Shown here: piece by piece, positions 7,421 to 9,991 of the stretch | Numbering within the stretch: the first letter of the stretch is position 1 | How the letters are laid out: each line of letters starts with the position of its first letter | Assembly: GCA_002449635.1 (NCBI GenBank) | Contig: DJXF01000073.1 | Location: forward strand, 13,862-23,852 | Direction: 5' to 3' | From: Clostridiales bacterium UBA7011 | GTDB lineage: Bacteria; Bacillota; Clostridia; Oscillospirales; Butyricicoccaceae | DNA: 9,991 nucleotides | Notes under the pieces: model-generated | The model's database searches: none | What the model was told of the DNA's origin: nothing | What the model saw: the letters and a program-made list of their open reading frames with translations, nothing else | Translations under genes and position numbers: made by a program

Positions 7421-7732
7421 TTAAAGCTTAATCTCAATCTCAACGCCGGCCGGCAGGTCGAGGGTCATCAGCGTCTCAACCGTGTTCTTGCCTGCGTTCA
7501 TGATGTCGATGAGTCTCTTGTGGGTACGGCGCTCGAACTGCTCACGGCTGTCCTTGTACTTGTGTACCGCACGGAGAATGGTAACAACCTCGCGCTCGGT
7601 CGGCAGCGGGATCGGGCCGGATACCTTTGCGCCTGTGCGCTTGGCAGCCTCAACGATCTTCTCCGAAGCCTGATCGATCAGCGAATGGTCGTAAGCTTTC
7701 AGTCTGATTCTGATTTTTTCTGCGTTAGCCAT
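7421..7732 (-). CDS. rpsJ: 30S ribosomal protein S10 (uS10)
   Basis: S10 is a small-subunit head protein, also the NusE partner of NusB in antitermination complexes, and the first gene of the cluster. The 103-residue protein has the extended loop GAKVSGPIPLPTE (34-46), near the tetracycline site, and the Gram-positive form of the signature, RAVHKYKDSREQF (54-66). I chose ATG 7732 (MANAEKIRI) because it matches the family length and has GAGGAGG with an 8-base gap; the upstream in-frame extension would run through that site. About 327 bases of leader precede it, so its expression probably depends on the leader terminator. Confidence 0.98.
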   Translation of the reverse strand: MANAEKIRIRLKAYDHSLIDQASEKIVEAAKRTGAKVSGPIPLPTEREVVTILRAVHKYKDSREQFERRTHKRLIDIMNAGKNTVETLMTLDLPAGVEIEIKL

Positions 7733-7824
7733 TGTGTTTTCCTCCTCGAACACTACATTATAATAATGCGTCCTCGCGTTCGGAGAGATACTGCAACCCG
7801 TCCGTGTGTATCACGTCTGGGCAT

Positions 7825-7869
7825 AAGAAAAACCGGACAAAACGATAGTATTGTTCAGCGATCCGGCTT
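7825..7869 (-). terminator. Leader intrinsic terminator (attenuator) before rpsJ
   Basis: On the minus strand AAGCCGGA (7869-7862) pairs with TCCGGTTT (7837-7830, the last pairs being G-U and A-U), and TTTTTCTT (7832-7825) forms the U-rich tail. The loop is long (24 bases) with a small inner stem AAC/GTT. A terminator pointing toward rpsJ, about 95 bases before its start and well downstream of the promoters, fits an attenuator. An alternative pairing of GACAA (7872-7868) with TTGTC (7840-7836) would disturb this stem. Confidence 0.6.
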
Positions 7870-7907
7870 GTCTGCACCGCAGTGGTTCCGGCGGTCGGCT
7901 TGTCAGC
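7864..7907 (-). repeat. 12-base direct repeat bracketing a leader hairpin
   Basis: Minus-strand GCTGACAAGCCG (7907-7896) and GCAGACAAGCCG (7875-7864) match at 11 of 12 positions. They lie exactly on either side of the ACCGC/GCGGT hairpin (7895-7876). The upstream copy overlaps the 3' arm of the preceding hairpin, and the downstream copy overlaps the 5' arm of the terminator. That arrangement would allow a shared ligand or alternative base pairing. Confidence 0.7.
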
Positions 7908-8003
7908 GCACGCACTGGCAGTCCCGAACTTATACTGGAACATTCCGGTGATTGGTTTAGCAGTTGTCTCAACCGCCCGATTGTCGGACTTACTCCGCCG
8001 AAG

Positions 8004-8036
8004 TTACCTGCGCACGGCAGCAATCTCCGGCATCAT
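8004..8036 (-). other. Possible 10-codon leader peptide
   Basis: Near the 5' end of the leader, ATG at 8036 opens MMPEIAAVRR followed by TAA (8006-8004). A weak ribosome binding match, AGGTGA, lies 3 bases before the second ATG, and its AGGTG lies in the 3' arm of the first leader hairpin, so it could be masked. Such a short frame can arise by chance; only its place (about 23 nt from the predicted start of the RNA, before an attenuator) makes it worth listing. Confidence 0.22.
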
Positions 8037-8065
8037 CGCTCACCTGCTTTCGCAAGTGCCTTTAT

Positions 8066-8094
8066 ATCTTATAACAGTTTCCCCCTGATGTCAA
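8066..8094 (-). promoter_or_regulatory. Promoter P2 of the S10-spc cluster (sigma-A type)
   Basis: Minus-strand TTGACA (8094-8089) is a perfect -35 box, followed after 17 bases by TAAGAT (8071-8066). The alternative -10 TATAAG (8073-8068), with an upstream TG, has a 15-base spacer. The start would be near 8059. It is preceded by phased A-tracts, as expected for a strong ribosomal promoter. Confidence 0.8.
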
Positions 8095-8109
8095 GGAAAT
8101 ATCCGCTGA

Positions 8110-8136
8110 TTTTTGCAGATTTTACGCGATTTTTTT
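8110..8136 (-). promoter_or_regulatory. Phased A-tracts (UP-element-like)
   Basis: On the minus strand A7 (8136-8130), A4 (8123-8120) and A5 (8114-8110) have centres 11.5 and 9.5 bases apart, close to one helical turn. They lie at about -51 to -77 of P2. Such tracts bend DNA and can bind the RNA polymerase alpha subunit. They overlap the P1 core, so the two roles cannot be separated by sequence. Confidence 0.5.
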
Positions 8137-8146
8137 GTCATTTCAA
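8119..8146 (-). promoter_or_regulatory. Promoter P1, upstream tandem promoter
   Basis: Minus-strand TTGAAA (8146-8141) and TAAAAT (8124-8119) each match the sigma-A consensus at 5 of 6 positions, with a 16-base spacer. The start would be near 8112, about 53 bases upstream of the P2 start. Just upstream, GCACGTGC (8155-8162) and CGTGCACG (8158-8165) are overlapping palindromes that could be an operator. Confidence 0.5.
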
Positions 8147-8181
8147 TACAATTCGCACGTGCACGCACCAAATTTCCTCCC

Positions 8182-8218
8182 GCGCGGCGGTGCGGCCGCG
8201 CCTGTACCCGCACCGCGC
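8182..8218 (-). terminator. GC-rich hairpin after the sigma/anti-sigma gene
   Basis: Directly after the stop at 8221, CCGCACC (8208-8214) and GGTGCGG (8189-8195) form a 7-pair stem. GCGC/GCGC extends it past a 3-base bulge, and the loop is 12 bases. The stem is very stable, but no T-run follows (GGGAGGAAATTT), so it may be an mRNA 3'-end stabiliser or a factor-assisted terminator rather than a standard intrinsic one. Some read-through from dusB-sigma into the S10 cluster is therefore possible. Confidence 0.35.
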
Positions 8219-8220
8219 CG

Positions 8221-9462
8221 TCAGGAATCCTGATAAATAATGATGAACAGGCCCTGAGAGGCCGACGAGGAAATGACGAGCTGGTTGCTGTTGACCGTCT
8301 CCATTTCATACCCCACGGACTCCATGCCGTCAGCCAGCTTGCGCGCGAGGCTGAGATCGTTTTCCACGGCGTAATACTCCACGCCGTCCCCCGAATCGCC
8401 CGCGAGCAGCACCGCCGATGTCGACAGCTCGGGGAGATCGGTTTTTCCCTTCGCCGCGATGACAAAGGCGTAGCTGTTCGCCGTCACCACGTCGGGCACA
8501 TGTATTTCCTCCTGTATGGAGCGGGCAATTTCGCCGGAGCCGGCCATCGGCACGCTTTCCTCCGGCTCAGCGGAATACCGCGAGTTGACAAACAGTCCGC
8601 CCAGCACACCGCTGCACAGCAGCGTCAGAAGAGCAGCTGTCATGCCGAGAATCACCACGATCGGACGATGCACCATGCGGCGGCGGTGTTGCTGCACATG
8701 CTCTGCCTGCTGCCGCGCCGCGGCAATGATGTTTTCCCGCAGCTCTTCCGGCGGCTGTTCCTCCTCCAGATGCGACAGGGAGCGTCCGATTACGGTCAGG
8801 TCGTTGAGATATGCCGAACACGCCGGACACGTTTGAATGTGGTCGAGCAGATCCTCCTTGTCCCTGTCCGCAATACATTCATCGACATACTGGCTGCACA
8901 GCTCGCGATAATGCTGACATGCACCGTGCTGTACCGCATCCGGCTGCCCCAGTGCATTCTGCCGAATCAGCAGATCGCGCAGATTTTTGCGTGCGCGGGA
9001 CAGACGCAGGCGCACGCCCGACACGTCGAGTCCGAGCACCACGCCGGTCTCCTCATCATTTAATCCGCACAGATCGTGCAGCAGCAGCACTTCCCGCTGC
9101 TGTCTGGCAAGCCGCAGCAGCTGCAGCCGGATTTCCTCGGCCAAATCGTGCTCCTCGCGGTGAAACGGATCGCGCAGCCGGAATACCGAAACCTTCGCGC
9201 CGCGCAGACGGTGCTGATACTCCGCGCACACCTCGGCGGCAATGCGGAATACCCATGCGGACAGCTGCTGATCGGTGCAGCTGGCAATTTGGCGGTACAT
9301 CCGGTGAAAAATCTCTTCCGTTGCCGCGCATGCGTCCTCCTGGCGGCCGAGAAAGCGCAGCGCATACTGGTACACCCGGTGCTCATACCGCGCAATCACC
9401 CGTTCAAACGCCGCGTCGTCGCCGCGCAGAATGCGATCGACTATGCTGTTTTCATCAAACAT
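8221..9462 (-). CDS. ECF sigma-like protein fused to membrane anti-sigma region
   Basis: The 413-residue protein reads in order as follows. Sigma region 2 (about 15-87) includes ERVIARYEHRVYQYALRFLG and WVFRIAAEV. Sigma region 4 (about 113-166) has QQREVLLLHD and the helix-turn-helix end VRLRLSRARKNLRDLL. A zinc anti-sigma-type motif H208xxxC212xxC215 has a possible fourth ligand at C182. One membrane segment (267-292) is followed by a 120-residue domain with no family I recognise. The sigma 2.2 stretch DACAATEEIF (43-52) lacks the acidic and glutamine residues usual there, so sigma activity is not assured. ATG 9462 has a GGAGGG site inside the end of dusB, 4 bases after its TGA, so the two are translationally coupled. 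A likely role is a membrane-held, self-inhibited regulator; its signal is unknown. Confidence 0.8.
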   Translation of the reverse strand: MFDENSIVDRILRGDDAAFERVIARYEHRVYQYALRFLGRQEDACAATEEIFHRMYRQIASCTDQQLSAWVFRIAAEVCAEYQHRLRGAKVSVFRLRDPFHREEHDLAEEIRLQLLRLARQQREVLLLHDLCGLNDEETGVVLGLDVSGVRLRLSRARKNLRDLLIRQNALGQPDAVQHGACQHYRELCSQYVDECIADRDKEDLLDHIQTCPACSAYLNDLTVIGRSLSHLEEEQPPEELRENIIAAARQQAEHVQQHRRRMVHRPIVVILGMTAALLTLLCSGVLGGLFVNSRYSAEPEESVPMAGSGEIARSIQEEIHVPDVVTANSYAFVIAAKGKTDLPELSTSAVLLAGDSGDGVEYYAVENDLSLARKLADGMESVGYEMETVNSNQLVISSSASQGLFIIIYQDS

Positions 9463-9466
9463 GACC

Positions 9467-9991
9467 TCAGCCCTCCAGTTCGGCCGCTTCCGTCAGCAGC
9501 GCGTCCAGCTCCGCAAAGGAGCACAGCGCGGATACGCGCGCCTTGAGTTTTTTCGTGCCGCGCACTCCCTTGAGATACCACGCAAAGTGCTTGCGCGCCT
9601 CGAGCATTGCAATGTGTTCCCCCTTGTGCTCTGCCGCCAGCACAATCTGCCGGCGCAGGGTTTTCAGCCGCTCCTGCAGCGGCGGCAGCGGGGGGATGTC
9701 TTTTCCCGCGTCCATCGCCGCGCACTGCGCAAACAGCCACGGATTTCCCAGCGCGCCGCGGCCGATCATGACCGCATCCGCACCGGTCTGCTCCAGAATC
9801 GCACCGGCATCCTGCGCGCTCGCCACATCGCCGTTTGCGATAACCGGAATGGACACCGCGCGCCGCACCGCGGCAATCGCCTCCCAGTCGGCCTTTCCCG
9901 CGTACATCTGTGTGCGCGTGCGCCCGTGCAGCGTGATGGCTGCCGCGCCGCAGTCCTCCGCCATTTTTGCAAAATCGAGATAGTTCTGATG
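9467..9991 (-). CDS. dusB: tRNA dihydrouridine synthase B, 5' end cut by window edge
   Basis: DusB reduces uridine to dihydrouridine in the tRNA D-loop region using FMN and NADPH. The frame is open to the right edge, giving the last 174 residues of a protein normally about 320 long. Visible family landmarks, numbered from the first codon in the window, are HGRTR (22-26), IPVIANGDV (48-56), the FMN-phosphate-binding MIGRGALGNPWLF (75-87) and RKHFAWYLKG (133-142). The catalytic cysteine lies upstream of the window. DusB is preferred over other Dus types because of GRGALGNPWLF and the RKHFAWYLKG end. It is the first visible gene of a dusB-sigma pair read in the same direction as the S10 cluster. 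Confidence 0.93.
   Translation of the reverse strand, partial: HQNYLDFAKMAEDCGAAAITLHGRTRTQMYAGKADWEAIAAVRRAVSIPVIANGDVASAQDAGAILEQTGADAVMIGRGALGNPWLFAQCAAMDAGKDIPPLPPLQERLKTLRRQIVLAAEHKGEHIAMLEARKHFAWYLKGVRGTKKLKARVSALCSFAELDALLTEAAELEG

Larger units (their letters stand above)
7733..8059 (-). promoter_or_regulatory. Long structured leader of the S10-spc cluster
   Basis: From the likely transcription start near 8059 to the rpsJ start there is an untranslated leader of about 330 nt with many hairpins on the minus strand. They are CACTTGC-GAAA-GCAGGTG (8058-8041), CTGC/GCAG (8020-8008), CCGA-CAA-TCGG (7987-7977), a 7-pair stem with AGA loop (7976-7960), CAGTG-CGTG-CGCTG (7917-7904) and ACCGC/GCGGT (7895-7876). 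A terminator follows, then CGTG-ATACA-CACG inside CCC/GGG (7821-7797) and CATTA-TTA-TAATG (7768-7756), just before the rpsJ ribosome binding site. I recognise no riboswitch consensus or T-box sequence. Regulation by transcription attenuation, perhaps by a ribosomal protein, is inference. Confidence 0.7.

Noticed and set aside
7757..7762. Perfect TATAAT just upstream of the rpsJ ribosome binding site as a third promoter
   Set aside because: No -35-like hexamer lies 16-18 bases upstream and there is no TG extension. The site is part of a CATTA-TTA-TAATG palindrome, so a match is expected on both strands.
7825..8059. T-box tRNA-sensing leader
   Set aside because: A terminator is present, but the conserved T-box sequence with the UGGN bulge is absent and the downstream genes are not aminoacyl-tRNA or amino-acid genes.
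8113..9063. Plus-strand open frame of 316 codons opposite the sigma gene
   Set aside because: It is the antisense of a gene with clear domain structure. High GC content makes long antisense frames common, and it shows no recognisable family or ribosome binding site.

Overview
The window holds one strand of genes, all read on the minus strand, and is dominated by the S10-spc ribosomal protein cluster. Order in the direction of transcription (from the right end leftwards): the end of dusB, a sigma-factor-like gene fused to an anti-sigma region, a 488-base gap with promoters and a long leader, then rpsJ, rplC, rplD, rplW, rplB, rpsS, rplV, rpsC, rplP, rpmC, rpsQ, rplN, rplX, rplE, rpsZ, rpsH and the start of rplF, which runs off the left edge. 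The order matches the Gram-positive S10-spc layout. The 61-residue zinc-binding S14 (type Z), the zinc-ribbon L24, the moderately high GC content and strong AGGAGG ribosome binding sites point to a member of the Clostridia, probably of the Oscillospirales/Ruminococcaceae kind. That taxonomic guess is inference.

Region 9991-8221: dusB (tRNA dihydrouridine synthase) is followed after 4 bases by a 413-residue protein. It carries ECF sigma regions 2 and 4, then an HxxxCxxC anti-sigma-type zinc motif, one membrane segment and an outside domain, so it looks like a sigma factor and its membrane anti-sigma factor in one chain.

Region 8220-7733: no protein gene of ordinary size. It contains a GC-rich hairpin after the sigma gene, two tandem sigma-A-type promoters with phased A-tracts, and a leader of about 330 nt. 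The leader has a series of hairpins, a possible 10-codon leader peptide, a 12-base direct repeat that exactly brackets one hairpin, and a likely intrinsic terminator about 95 bases before the rpsJ start. This arrangement suggests control of the whole ribosomal protein cluster by transcription attenuation through a leader that I do not recognise as a known class.

Region 7732-1: the ribosomal protein genes are tightly packed. Fifteen of the sixteen stops visible in this cluster are TAA. Several junctions merge stop and ribosome binding site (TAAGGAGG), and three use a TAATG overlap. Three gaps break this packing: rpsJ-rplC and rplW-rplB, which share three short motifs in circularly permuted order, and rpsZ-rpsH (162 bases), which holds three hairpins. 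These gaps are the best places to look for internal regulation or processing.
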